Part shown: piece after piece, positions 56,270 to 64,000 of the stretch | How the letters are laid out: each line of letters begins with the position of its first letter | Position numbering within the stretch: position 1 is the stretch's first letter | Assembly: GCF_000316665.1 (NCBI RefSeq) | Contig: NC_019678.1 | Coordinates: 5,394,001 to 5,458,000 of the forward strand | Reading direction: 5' to 3' | Source: Rivularia sp. PCC 7116 | Lineage (GTDB): Bacteria; Cyanobacteriota; Cyanobacteriia; Cyanobacteriales; Nostocaceae | Length of the DNA: 64,000 nt | Notes under the pieces: model-generated | The model's database searches: none | Told to the model about the DNA's origin: nothing | Seen by the model: only the letters and a program-made list of their open reading frames with translations | Translations under genes and position numbers: made by a program

Positions 56270-57382
56270 ATGTCTAACAGTCAGCTAAAAACGATTTTCA
56301 ATCAAGAAGTGATTGCTGATTTAGCACAAAGAATAAAAAAAGTTTTTCCGTCATTTGACAAAGTTGCTTTTGAGCAAGATGCTAATCAAAACCTTGATTT
56401 CTTGGAATTAAAGCAGCGTTCGACACAAATATGTAATGCTCTGACATCATATTTACCTTCCGAATTTGAGGAAGGAGTAAATATTCTTGTTACAGCGATG
56501 GGGGAAGATGATAAAAGTGGAGGGTTAGAAGGTTATTACGGATTTCGTTTTATGCCTTTTTTGGATTTTGTTGCTGCTCGTGGTTTAAATAATCCAGATA
56601 TTGCACTTGATTCGCTAGAAAAAATGACGCTTCACTTCAGTGCGGAATTTGCAATACGTCCTTTTATTTTGAAGCATCCAGATACAACTTTGCCACGTCT
56701 TCTAAATTGGACTTCTCATCAAGATTGGCGAGTTAGACGACTTGCTTCAGAAGGAACTAGACCTCGATTACCTTGGGGTATGCAATTAAAACCATTTATC
56801 GAAAACCCATCTTTTGTTATTCGTATATTAAACAATCTATATAACGACCCAAATTTAATTGTTCGTCGTTCTGTTGCGAATAATTTAAACGATATTGCGA
56901 AAGATAATTCAGATTTAGCAGTAGAAACAGCACAAAGTTGGTGGGATGCTAGAAACGAACTTGCTCAATGGACTGTAAGACATGGATTGAGGACGTTGGT
57001 AAAACAAGGTAACAAAAAAGCTTTATCTGTTTTAGGTTTTGTTGGTGGTGATAGTATTCGAGTTGAAAACTTTCAATTTCAACCTTCGGTAGTGAAAATT
57101 GGTGATGAATTAAATTTCTCCTGTAATCTTATTTCTGAAGAATCTATAAACGTAAATCTTGTTGTAGATTACGTGCTGCATCGAGTATTGGCGAATGGTA
57201 AGTTATCGAAGAAAGTTTTTAAGCTCAGACAAATAGAATTGTCACCTGGTGAGAAAATTACTTTATCTGGTAAACATAAATTTAAACAGCTATCGACACG
57301 GACTTATTATCCCGGATTCCACAGTATTGAACTTGTTGTTAACGGATGTTCGGTTGGTAAATATGATTTTGAATTGCTTTGA
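56270..57382 (+). CDS. AlkC-like DNA alkylation repair protein (HEAT-like)
   Basis: The 370-residue protein resembles the AlkC/AlkD group, in which a HEAT-like helical superhelix acts as an alkyl-base glycosylase. Recognisable stretches are HQDWRVRRLASEGTRPRLPW and NDPNLIVRRSVANNLNDIAK, with the conserved RPRLPWG and WWDARN segments. The last 100 residues (FQFQPSVVKIGDELNFSC...) form an Ig/CARDB-like beta-domain, the usual C-terminal addition of AlkC-type proteins. Catalytic identity cannot be proven by eye, but the order of features fits the family. Confidence 0.87.
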   Translation: MSNSQLKTIFNQEVIADLAQRIKKVFPSFDKVAFEQDANQNLDFLELKQRSTQICNALTSYLPSEFEEGVNILVTAMGEDDKSGGLEGYYGFRFMPFLDFVAARGLNNPDIALDSLEKMTLHFSAEFAIRPFILKHPDTTLPRLLNWTSHQDWRVRRLASEGTRPRLPWGMQLKPFIENPSFVIRILNNLYNDPNLIVRRSVANNLNDIAKDNSDLAVETAQSWWDARNELAQWTVRHGLRTLVKQGNKKALSVLGFVGGDSIRVENFQFQPSVVKIGDELNFSCNLISEESINVNLVVDYVLHRVLANGKLSKKVFKLRQIELSPGEKITLSGKHKFKQLSTRTYYPGFHSIELVVNGCSVGKYDFELL

Positions 57383-57404
57383 AATAATAAAAATACTTAG
57401 GACG

Positions 57405-59012
57405 CTAATTAACTGCACCTAAATAAACTAAATTTTGTTTTTCAACTTTCGTTAAACCTTTGATTCCTATAATATTCATATCCTGGTAAGGTTTGAGAAT
57501 TTTCAAAGTTTTCAAACATTCACCTGTATGAATATCCCATAATTTTATTGTCTCATCTTTACAGCCACTAACTAAATATTTATTATTAGGACTCCATACT
57601 ACTGAACGAACCCAGCTTGTATGTCCTTTGAGAATTTTACTGGTATTTGTATTTAGATTGCGGACTATTATTGTTTTATCATTGCTGCTACTAGCAATAT
57701 ATTGACTATCTTGACTATAAGCGACTGAAAGTACAAGGTTATCAGTATGTTCGTGTAATTCTTTAGATTTAACTGTTGCGATATCCCAAACTATTACTCT
57801 TTTATCATCGGTACCGCAAATTAATTTACAGTTATCGGGACTAAATCCCAACGACATGACTTTACCATTGTTTTTTTGTAAAGTCTGAATATATTTACAT
57901 CGACCATTTTGGAAATTCCATAATTTTATCGTTTGGTCATCACTACCACTAGCTATAGTTTTACCATCAGGACTCCATACCACAGACCAAATCCAATTAC
58001 TATGAGCATTAATAGTTTGAAGACATTCACCAGTTAAAACATTCCAAATTTTTAAAACACCATCTTGACCACCACTAATAAGATATTGGCTATTTGGACT
58101 AAATGCTATTGACCAAACTCCTCCATTAGTATGTCCATATAAAGTTTTACTATTTCCCGTATTTAGATCCCAAAGCTTGATTGTTTCATCATCGCTACCG
58201 CTAGCAATAATTTTTCCATTAGCGCTCCATGCTACCGTCCAAACCCATTTTTTATGCTCTCGGATAATTTGTTCGCATTCACCAGTCAGAATATTCCAAA
58301 TTCTTACCGTACTATCCAAACATCCACAAACTAATTTTTCACTATCAGGACTTAATGCTATCGACCAAATACAGTTACTATATCCCAAAAAGTTTTTCAG
58401 GCGATCGCCTTTATCTTTATCCCAGATAATTAAATTTTGGTCGTTATCACCACTAGCTATTTGCTTTCCATCAGGGCTAAAAGCAACCGTTCGCAACCAG
58501 TCATTATGTCCTTGAAAAGTTTTAATAGATTTACCAGTTTTAATATCCCAAATTTTAATAGTCTTATCAAAACTTCCACTAGCAATAGTCTTACCAGTAG
58601 GATGAAAAGCAACGTCTCGTATTTCTCCATCGTGTCCTAAAAAAGTTTGAATACAATTACCAGTATTGATATCCCAAAGTTTTACAGTAGAATCTGCGCT
58701 ACCGCTAACTATATTTTTACCATCGGGACTAAAATCAACTGACCACACGCTATTTTTATGTCCCAGTAAAGTTTTGAGACATTCACCAGTTGAAATATTC
58801 CAGAGTTTAATGGTTTTGTCGTAGCTTCCACTAACAATAGTTTTACCGTCAGGACTAAAAGCAACTCCCCAAACCCAATTTGTATGTTCCCTTAGAACTT
58901 TTAAACATTCACCAGTAGCAAAATTCCAAAGTCTAATCGTACAATCATCTCCTGCACTGGCTATAGTTTTACCATCTGGACTTATAGCAACTTTCCAAAT
59001 CCATTTGGTACG
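57405..59012 (-). CDS. WD40-repeat part of a split STAND protein
   Basis: The frame, open from 59012 to 57405, encodes about 12 WD40 repeats of the type VWSVVWSPDGKTIASGSDDQTIKLW, enough for one and a half propellers. The recognisable start (GTG, MWSVDFSP) at 58748 lies in the third repeat, so most of the first two repeats have no obvious start codon. It is offset by one base from the NB-ARC gene upstream, and the overlap is 44 bp. I infer that both were one protein, broken by a frameshift near 59010. If expressed alone, it would be a free beta-propeller. Confidence 0.75.
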   Translation of the reverse strand, partial: RTKWIWKVAISPDGKTIASAGDDCTIRLWNFATGECLKVLREHTNWVWGVAFSPDGKTIVSGSYDKTIKLWNISTGECLKTLLGHKNSVWSVDFSPDGKNIVSGSADSTVKLWDINTGNCIQTFLGHDGEIRDVAFHPTGKTIASGSFDKTIKIWDIKTGKSIKTFQGHNDWLRTVAFSPDGKQIASGDNDQNLIIWDKDKGDRLKNFLGYSNCIWSIALSPDSEKLVCGCLDSTVRIWNILTGECEQIIREHKKWVWTVAWSANGKIIASGSDDETIKLWDLNTGNSKTLYGHTNGGVWSIAFSPNSQYLISGGQDGVLKIWNVLTGECLQTINAHSNWIWSVVWSPDGKTIASGSDDQTIKLWNFQNGRCKYIQTLQKNNGKVMSLGFSPDNCKLICGTDDKRVIVWDIATVKSKELHEHTDNLVLSVAYSQDSQYIASSSNDKTIIVRNLNTNTSKILKGHTSWVRSVVWSPNNKYLVSGCKDETIKLWDIHTGECLKTLKILKPYQDMNIIGIKGLTKVEKQNLVYLGAVN

Positions 59013-60603
59013 TTAAATTAGAAAAATCGTATCCTGTTAAATTAACTTGTAAATGGCAAAGTAAATTGATAATATTACCAGTTGCGTATCCTGGTTTTAA
59101 ATAAAATTCTGTTTTTAATTTCGATATTATTTTGTTTAATTGAATTATCAAATTATTTTTATTTTCAAATTGATAACTTAACTTTTGTATAATTGGTTTG
59201 ACAATTAAGCGAATTTGAGTTTCTCTTTCATAACATTTAGCTGAAGCTTTTAATAGAGCATATTGATTCAACAGAGAAATTTCACCGCTTTTAATTTCGG
59301 AGCAGATATGTTCAATTAACTTATTAATCGTATATTCTACTAATACATGTTGAAGTCCAAAACTTGCTTCTCCTTCGATTTGGCTGATTTCTAAAGGAAT
59401 TTTATTTTTTAAAGATTGTAAAGTGATAATAACTTGTTCTTTCGCATCTTCAGATAAAATATCTTCTGTTAATTCCCAAAGAGTAACAGCTTCAGTATTA
59501 ATAGCTAACCAAAACATCACCTCTTGTTCGTTTCCCGATAAACGTTGAAAATGCCAATCTAATAATTCATGAATATCACCGAATACTTGTTTACCATATA
59601 TTAAAAACCGAGAAATATTACCGCAAAAAACTTCATTAATATGATGAGCAGCAAGCTCCAAAGCTAAAGGATTTCCATCATAAAACTCAATAATCGTTTT
59701 CCATTCTTCCTCAGAAGCGTAAAAATCAGCGATTGCATTAAATATCTTACGTCCTTCCACATAATCCAACCCGCGTAATTCGAGAAAACGAACGGGTTTG
59801 ATTTTGTTAAATCTTTGAATATTCTTTGGCTTTTCCCGACTTGTGAACAGCAAACAGCTATTGTGAGAACATTCTCCTATTTGACGAAATAACTCACCAT
59901 CATCTTCATAACCTTCTCGATAACCCGTTACTTGCAAAATTGATTCCACATTATCTAAAATCAGTAAACTACGATTTTCTCGTAAATATCGTATTAATTG
60001 ACGTAATTGAGCATTTATTCCCTTATTTAACTTATTCTCTTGCTGATTCGATAGAAAACTAATGAAATCATACAAAATATCTTCAAACGCTGGTGCATTT
60101 CTGAGCGATCGCCAAATTAAGTAATCAAATTCATCTTGAATACCTTTAGCCAACTTTACAGATAAATGAGTCTTCCCAACTCCATTAATTCCTACAATCC
60201 CAACTAATCGACACCTGTCTTTAACTATCCACTGTTTAAGAGTAGTTAATTCCTTTTCACGTCCAAAAAAAAGAGAAGCATCCGGTGCTGCTCCCCAATC
60301 TCTTAGTTTTTGTGTTTCCTGAAATTGTAAAACTCTATAAGTCTGGTGATATCTTTCTAAAGCTTGACGAAAATTCTTTTTACTAACCTTCTCTCCCAAA
60401 GCTAGAGAAAGTAACTTCCATAATTGAGAACCGATATTCTTCTTTACATAATCACTGCTGTAACCGAAGCTTTCTGCAAATTCCTCATAAGTTTGATTTT
60501 TGCATGATGCTTTTAACAGATCTACTTGTAAATCCGTTAAGTGCTTGCTTGCAAATGAGAATACTACTTCATCAGCAATCTTAGATATTTCTTCAGAGTG
60601 CAT
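58969..60603 (-). CDS. NB-ARC (STAND) NTPase, N-terminal part of a split WD40 protein
   Basis: From ATG 60603 (MHSEEISKIADEVV) the product is 544 residues. A vMAP-like helical domain (about 1-95) is followed by a linker with FFGREKELTTLKQW and the NB-ARC ATPase: Walker A GINGVGKT at 138-145, LLILDNVES (Walker B), LLFTSREKP (sensor), NPLALELAAHH (GLPL-like). A winged-helix part follows. The frame ends SNLTYQMDLESCYKSRW, where the matching WD40 frame begins. Proteins of this type are used as signalling or defence switches in cyanobacteria. Here the sensor part is separated by the frameshift. Confidence 0.82.
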   Translation of the reverse strand: MHSEEISKIADEVVFSFASKHLTDLQVDLLKASCKNQTYEEFAESFGYSSDYVKKNIGSQLWKLLSLALGEKVSKKNFRQALERYHQTYRVLQFQETQKLRDWGAAPDASLFFGREKELTTLKQWIVKDRCRLVGIVGINGVGKTHLSVKLAKGIQDEFDYLIWRSLRNAPAFEDILYDFISFLSNQQENKLNKGINAQLRQLIRYLRENRSLLILDNVESILQVTGYREGYEDDGELFRQIGECSHNSCLLFTSREKPKNIQRFNKIKPVRFLELRGLDYVEGRKIFNAIADFYASEEEWKTIIEFYDGNPLALELAAHHINEVFCGNISRFLIYGKQVFGDIHELLDWHFQRLSGNEQEVMFWLAINTEAVTLWELTEDILSEDAKEQVIITLQSLKNKIPLEISQIEGEASFGLQHVLVEYTINKLIEHICSEIKSGEISLLNQYALLKASAKCYERETQIRLIVKPIIQKLSYQFENKNNLIIQLNKIISKLKTEFYLKPGYATGNIINLLCHLQVNLTGYDFSNLTYQMDLESCYKSRW

Positions 60604-60676
60604 AAGTAAGGTAGATGATAAAAAATAAAAATTTGCTCGTATTAAATTCCTTACAAATGATACCCTCGTAGGTGGT

Positions 60677-61144
60677 ATGGGTAATGACAAAATTGAAGGT
60701 GGAAGTGGTAATGATAGGATAACAGGCGGTATAGTATCTGGAAGTTCTGGAAAAGATACATTAACTGGCAATGAAGGTAATGATATTTTTGAATTGTCTT
60801 ATTCTTTCGCCGAAGTCTATCCACAGATTATAATGCTAGAATCATTACCTTTGAATCAAGGTTTAGATTCGGCGAAAAAGGAGCGTAAAAAAATAAGTAA
60901 ACCTTTTTATGCTGAAAAAGGCGATAATGATTTTGCTTTGATTGAAGATTTTACAAAAGGTGAAGATAAAATAAGAATTCTTGGAACTAGTTCATCTGGA
61001 GATATTACTTCAAATTATAGTTTGAAGAAAATAGAATCAAGTCCTAATGTAATTGATACTAATATATATTACGATGAAGATTTGATTGCTGTAGTAGCTG
61101 GCAATAATATTGAATTAACTGGTGACTTTTTTCTCTTTACTTAA
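60677..61144 (+). CDS. RTX-like calcium-binding fragment, N-terminus missing
   Basis: The frame runs from after a stop at 60626; ATG at 60677 gives 155 residues. The first 40 residues carry GGxGxDx-type repeats (GGSGNDRITGG, GNEGNDIFEL), as in haemolysin-type calcium-binding proteins. The last 75 residues (ENDFALIEDFTKGEDKIRIL-like) form the usual C-terminal RTX cap. The upstream GNDTLVGG repeat lies within the frame before the ATG but lacks a start. It is therefore the end of a once longer exported protein, divergent from and partly antisense to the STAND gene's upstream region. Confidence 0.65.
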   Translation: MGNDKIEGGSGNDRITGGIVSGSSGKDTLTGNEGNDIFELSYSFAEVYPQIIMLESLPLNQGLDSAKKERKKISKPFYAEKGDNDFALIEDFTKGEDKIRILGTSSSGDITSNYSLKKIESSPNVIDTNIYYDEDLIAVVAGNNIELTGDFFLFT

Positions 61145-61358
61145 GTAGCTAATGTTGAGACAGCTAACACATTTTTTTCTTCTGTATGACCAACAATTGA
61201 AAGTTATAAAATCGAAGACTTATAAATGAGCGATCGCCTTTCGAGAAAACTTTCAATGACTTGGATACGAACAAGCATTACAAAACCAAAGTTGGCTATC
61301 TTGAAATGAGATGAAAATCAACAATTAAAAATTATTTTTATAAAACCATTAACAGATG
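61145..61358. other. Short gap, no clear feature
   Basis: This 214-bp stretch between the RTX fragment and the helix-turn-helix gene contains a GCGATCGC and no supported gene or hairpin. Confidence 0.3.
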
Positions 61359-61829
61359 TCAAGCAGCAGCAACCATTATGACATCCGCTTGGTTTTCTTG
61401 TTTTTCAATTTTTTTAGGTTTGACTTCTATCGACGCAAAAGTTTCAATCCAAAGCACACTACCGCAATCAAGGGGTTTCTCAGGTCGATAAATGATTTCG
61501 CAAGGGCCATTAATCTTGGCTGAGAAACCATAAGTATTGCTATCGTAGCGTTTGACGCTAATTACAGGTTCTGGATTTTCTCGCTTTAAATTCTGTTTTA
61601 TTTTGTGTTTATTTACATTAATAGTAGTTTTAGCAGGAATTCTTCGGCACCATTTAGGTTTCGGTCCTCGTTTACCTCTGCTAATAATAGGCATTCTGTT
61701 GAATAACGGGATTATCCAAATGTGTCCAGATTTATAAGCCCCCTTCACTCTCCCATGAGAAAGTAAATAGCGCATTTGAGAAGTTTTAATATTTAAAATT
61801 TCAGCTGCTTCGGTAGTACCTACATACAT
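61359..61829 (-). CDS. Helix-turn-helix (MerR/excisionase-like) DNA-binding protein
   Basis: The 156-residue protein opens YVGTTEAAEILNIKTSQMRYLL, a MerR/Xis-type helix-turn-helix in which EAAEILN and the following helix form the DNA-binding motif; then GRVKGAYKSGHIWIIP follows, the usual wing. After a basic linker (RGKRGPKPKWC...), residues 95-135 (YGFSAKINGPCEIIYRPEKP) form a second domain that I do not recognise. It is a transcription-factor or excisionase-like protein by pattern; the target is unknown. It is divergent from the HEAT pseudogene. Confidence 0.7.
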   Translation of the reverse strand: MYVGTTEAAEILNIKTSQMRYLLSHGRVKGAYKSGHIWIIPLFNRMPIISRGKRGPKPKWCRRIPAKTTINVNKHKIKQNLKRENPEPVISVKRYDSNTYGFSAKINGPCEIIYRPEKPLDCGSVLWIETFASIEVKPKKIEKQENQADVIMVAAA

Positions 61830-61928
61830 GACAAAAAACTATTGCGATTACAAAATAGTTTACTGTGGAAGGGTTTGGGGAAGAAGGAAAGTTAATATGA
61901 GTTATCTTGAACATGATTAGAAAACTGA

Positions 61929-63165
61929 TTTTTTAATTCGGTTGTCAAGAAGAGGGAAGATTTAGGAATTTTGGGTATTGATAATTCAGATGCTGTAAAT
62001 GATTTAATTGACTTGGTATTAACAACTCAAGATGAGCCTACACGTTGGGTAGGAATTCAAAGTTTAGGAAAAATTGCTATTGGTAATGATTATGTTATTC
62101 AAGCTTTGATTGAGCAGCTTGGTATTGTTCGCGTAGCAACTCGCAGGATAATAGCTCGGAGTTTAACGAAAATAGCAGTTGGAAACGAACAAGCTATTAC
62201 GAGTTTGGTTAATTTAGCGCGAAATAATCCTGACGAAAAAACTCGTGATGCTATTGCCTATACTTTGGGTTATATCGGTAATGATAATTGGGATGCGGTC
62301 AACTGTTTAATTTATCTCATACACAATAGTTGTGATGACTATACTCGTAGAGTTGCAGTTAAGAGTTTGGGAAGAATTTCGGATTGCAGCCAAGAGACGA
62401 TTAATGCTTTGGTTGAAGCCATAAAGAAGACAGAAGATTACTACTCTTGTTTGGCAGCAGTATCGATTTTAGAAAAAATCGCAATCGGAAACAATCAGGC
62501 GATCGCTAAATTAAAAAAGATATTTTTATCTGGAAATATTAATTACAGTAATCATCACAATCGCAAGTTAATTGCTCAAACTATTGCCAAAATTGCTGGC
62601 TGAGAATAATCTTACTAAAGAAAATTTTTTTGTAGTTGCTGATGCTCTTGGTTATGTGAACGTAGTTAATTCAAGGGCAATCAAAACGTTAATTGAGTTA
62701 TTGCGTAGTTATGAATATGCTGGGATAACAGTTGCTTCTAGTTTGGAGAAGATTGCTATTGGTAATAGGAAGGTAATTGCTGTTTTACTTAAACTGTTTC
62801 CGGTAACAAGTGGTTGGAAGCGTGCTGCGATAATTGAGGGTTTGAGTACAATTGCTAGTGATAATCAAGTTGTTCTGAGTAATTTTATTGATTTAGCTTA
62901 CAAAACTGTGAATTTAGATTAATGTCGTGCTGTAGCTAAGGCTTTGGGAGAAATGAAAGTTAGTAATGATTTTGCCGTGAATGCTTTAATTCATTTATTG
63001 CGGATTAACGATGATAATCATGTTTGGTGTTTTGCAACTGAAAATTTAGAAAAAAGTGGAATATCTGATTCATCTGCAATTGCTGCCATAACTGAAATTA
63101 TCCATAATTGCCAAGATGATTACTATAAAAGAAAATTGACTGCATTATTAAATAAAATAATTTAG
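61929..63165 (+). pseudogene. HEAT-repeat protein remnant, frameshift and internal stop
   Basis: The three open stretches (61929-62603, 62572-62922 and 62923-63165) code for consecutive HEAT repeats of about 30 residues, for example AIASLVNLARNNPDEKTRD-like and VVADALGYVNVVNSRAIKTL. A frameshift lies near 62590, and an in-frame TAA near 62920 interrupts NLD-CRAVAKAL. No ATG is available for the first stretch, which follows a stop at 61926. The gene was once a helical repeat protein, possibly phycobilisome-lyase-like, but the function of the parent cannot be told. Confidence 0.72.
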
Positions 63166-63184
63166 AAAATAAATTTAAATAAAT

Positions 63185-63775
63185 CTATAAAAGAAATTCC
63201 GGGTCGCTCAATACTTCCTGCATCATTTCGTCAAAGGAACGATATCTATATATTCCGAATGCAGTTGAAAAACTACAAAACCAAACTTCCCATTCATCAT
63301 CTACAACAGTTATCTGAGGATTAAATAGAAAAATATAGCCCATATCCTCGCTACTAATTTCTAAAGCTGTTTGTAAATATTCTGGTCGAAAGTTGTAATC
63401 GGATTGCTCTTCCCCATAAACAAAATATTCTTCATCCGTTACTGGTTGATTCCAGGTTTCTATTAACTCGTCCACCCAATATTGATGGTCGGGAGCATAC
63501 CAAACAATATCTTCGGTTCCGCAAAATTCAAAACCATACTTTGATATAGGACGTATACCATTAGCAGTTTTGAGGAATTCTCGATAGGAACTGGGAAAAT
63601 TTACACCCAATCTAGATTCAGTTGCTGTTATTTGTTCTTCCGTTGCACCTGGATAACCCAAAGAACCAGATTCTAAAACTTCTGGGGGTAATTCTTCTTT
63701 TTCATAATCTTCCAAGAGTTCTATTCTTTGTCTGCTCCATTCCTGAATACGGTTTTCCCAATTAAAGTTTTTCAT
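63185..63775 (-). CDS. SMI1/KNR4 (SUKH) domain protein
   Basis: From ATG 63775 (MKNFNWENRIQEW) the product is 196 residues; a TTG at 63787 would add four. The SUKH core is ATEEQITATESRLGVNFPSSYREFLKTANG, followed by EDIVWYAPD and SSEDMGYIFLFNP. SUKH proteins often act as immunity proteins to secreted toxins or as recruitment modules. No toxin gene is adjacent in the window, so immunity is not established. It may be a solitary resident gene. Confidence 0.85.
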   Translation of the reverse strand: MKNFNWENRIQEWSRQRIELLEDYEKEELPPEVLESGSLGYPGATEEQITATESRLGVNFPSSYREFLKTANGIRPISKYGFEFCGTEDIVWYAPDHQYWVDELIETWNQPVTDEEYFVYGEEQSDYNFRPEYLQTALEISSEDMGYIFLFNPQITVVDDEWEVWFCSFSTAFGIYRYRSFDEMMQEVLSDPEFLL

Positions 63776-64000
63776 TATTTTCCCCAAATAGCTACGATTA
63801 TAAAAATAAACTACTTACTAGAGGGGCTTATATCTCTCTTTATTTCTTTCCTCTGCATTCTTCGTGTCTTCGTGGTTTTTTATAGGTAATCTTCTGCGAG
63901 AATAAAAGATGTTAGAAGAATAAAGACTCACAAGTATTAATTTAAACTTTAGTGTTGAATATAAAGCTGGATATTAACCAATAATTACACTGAAATTGCT
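63776..64000. other. Window end, no supported gene
   Basis: This AT-rich segment includes a TTCTTCGTGTCTTCGTGG-like dispersed sequence and ends inside intergenic or unrecognised DNA. Confidence 0.3.

Noticed and set aside
60604-60771. 56 extra residues at the start of the STAND protein (start at 60771)
   Set aside because: This extension is antisense to the RTX repeats, is proline/serine-rich as a by-product of them, and precedes the canonical MHSEEISKIADE start.

Overview
The window is chromosomal DNA from a cyanobacterium, most likely a filamentous heterocyst-forming type (Nostocales, in the Calothrix, Rivularia or Nostoc range). The genes for Psb28, plant-type [2Fe-2S] ferredoxin, biliverdin reductase and a probable NdhP are cyanobacterial. 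The palindrome GCGATCGC recurs many times. Tandem heptamer and short dispersed repeats such as CCTAACT, AGTGAAC and GGTAATT fill many gaps, as is typical of Nostocales. Base composition is AT-rich throughout. I recognised no rRNA, tRNA or CRISPR array.

Region 1 to 13.4 kb is mostly housekeeping. It holds the 3' end of a haemagglutinin-like secreted protein, tgt and queA (two steps of queuosine tRNA modification), cobS (cobalamin), comF-like, a GNAT acetyltransferase, miaE (tRNA hydroxylase), a CsgG-like envelope protein, an SDR oxidoreductase, sulfiredoxin and a SpoIID-type protein. From 13.5 to 16.1 kb lies a striking arrangement: two ferredoxin genes on the minus strand, each with the same structured leader and the same kind of 3' hairpin, flanking a plus-strand biliverdin reductase gene.

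Region 16.5 to 37.9 kb holds a DUF3352 protein, a decayed HicAB toxin-antitoxin pair, a phasin-like protein, an FKBP lipoprotein, rplI, and a dnaB interrupted by a 418-residue intein in its ATP-binding loop. It continues with a spore-photolyase-like radical SAM enzyme, a Psb28-family protein, a class A beta-lactamase-like protein, a TrmJ-like methyltransferase, secA, a dihaem cytochrome c, a YjbQ-type protein and a Nif3-like protein.

Region 37.9 to 40.3 kb is a complete but dead IS1634-like insertion sequence. It has a perfect 16-bp terminal repeat and a 6-bp target duplication, and its transposase is broken by several smaller palindromic insertions. After it come small conserved proteins, a beta-CASP metallo-hydrolase, a probable NdhP, a plasmid-style ParA/ribbon-helix-helix pair behind palindromic repeats, a GerMN lipoprotein and a tyrosine recombinase.

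Region 48 to 64 kb holds an M48 peptidase, a large multi-PAS histidine kinase, an rsmA-ispE-DUF3082 cluster and an AlkC-like protein. It then becomes a zone of gene decay: a STAND NTPase/WD40 gene split by a frameshift, a truncated RTX-type fragment, and a HEAT-repeat pseudogene with a frameshift and a stop. A SUKH-domain protein closes the window.

The best candidates for a second look are the ferredoxin-BvdR-ferredoxin cassette with its duplicated leaders, the P-loop intein in DnaB, the nested insertions inside the IS element, and the ParA/RHH cassette with its palindromic control region. None is proven here to be a new system.
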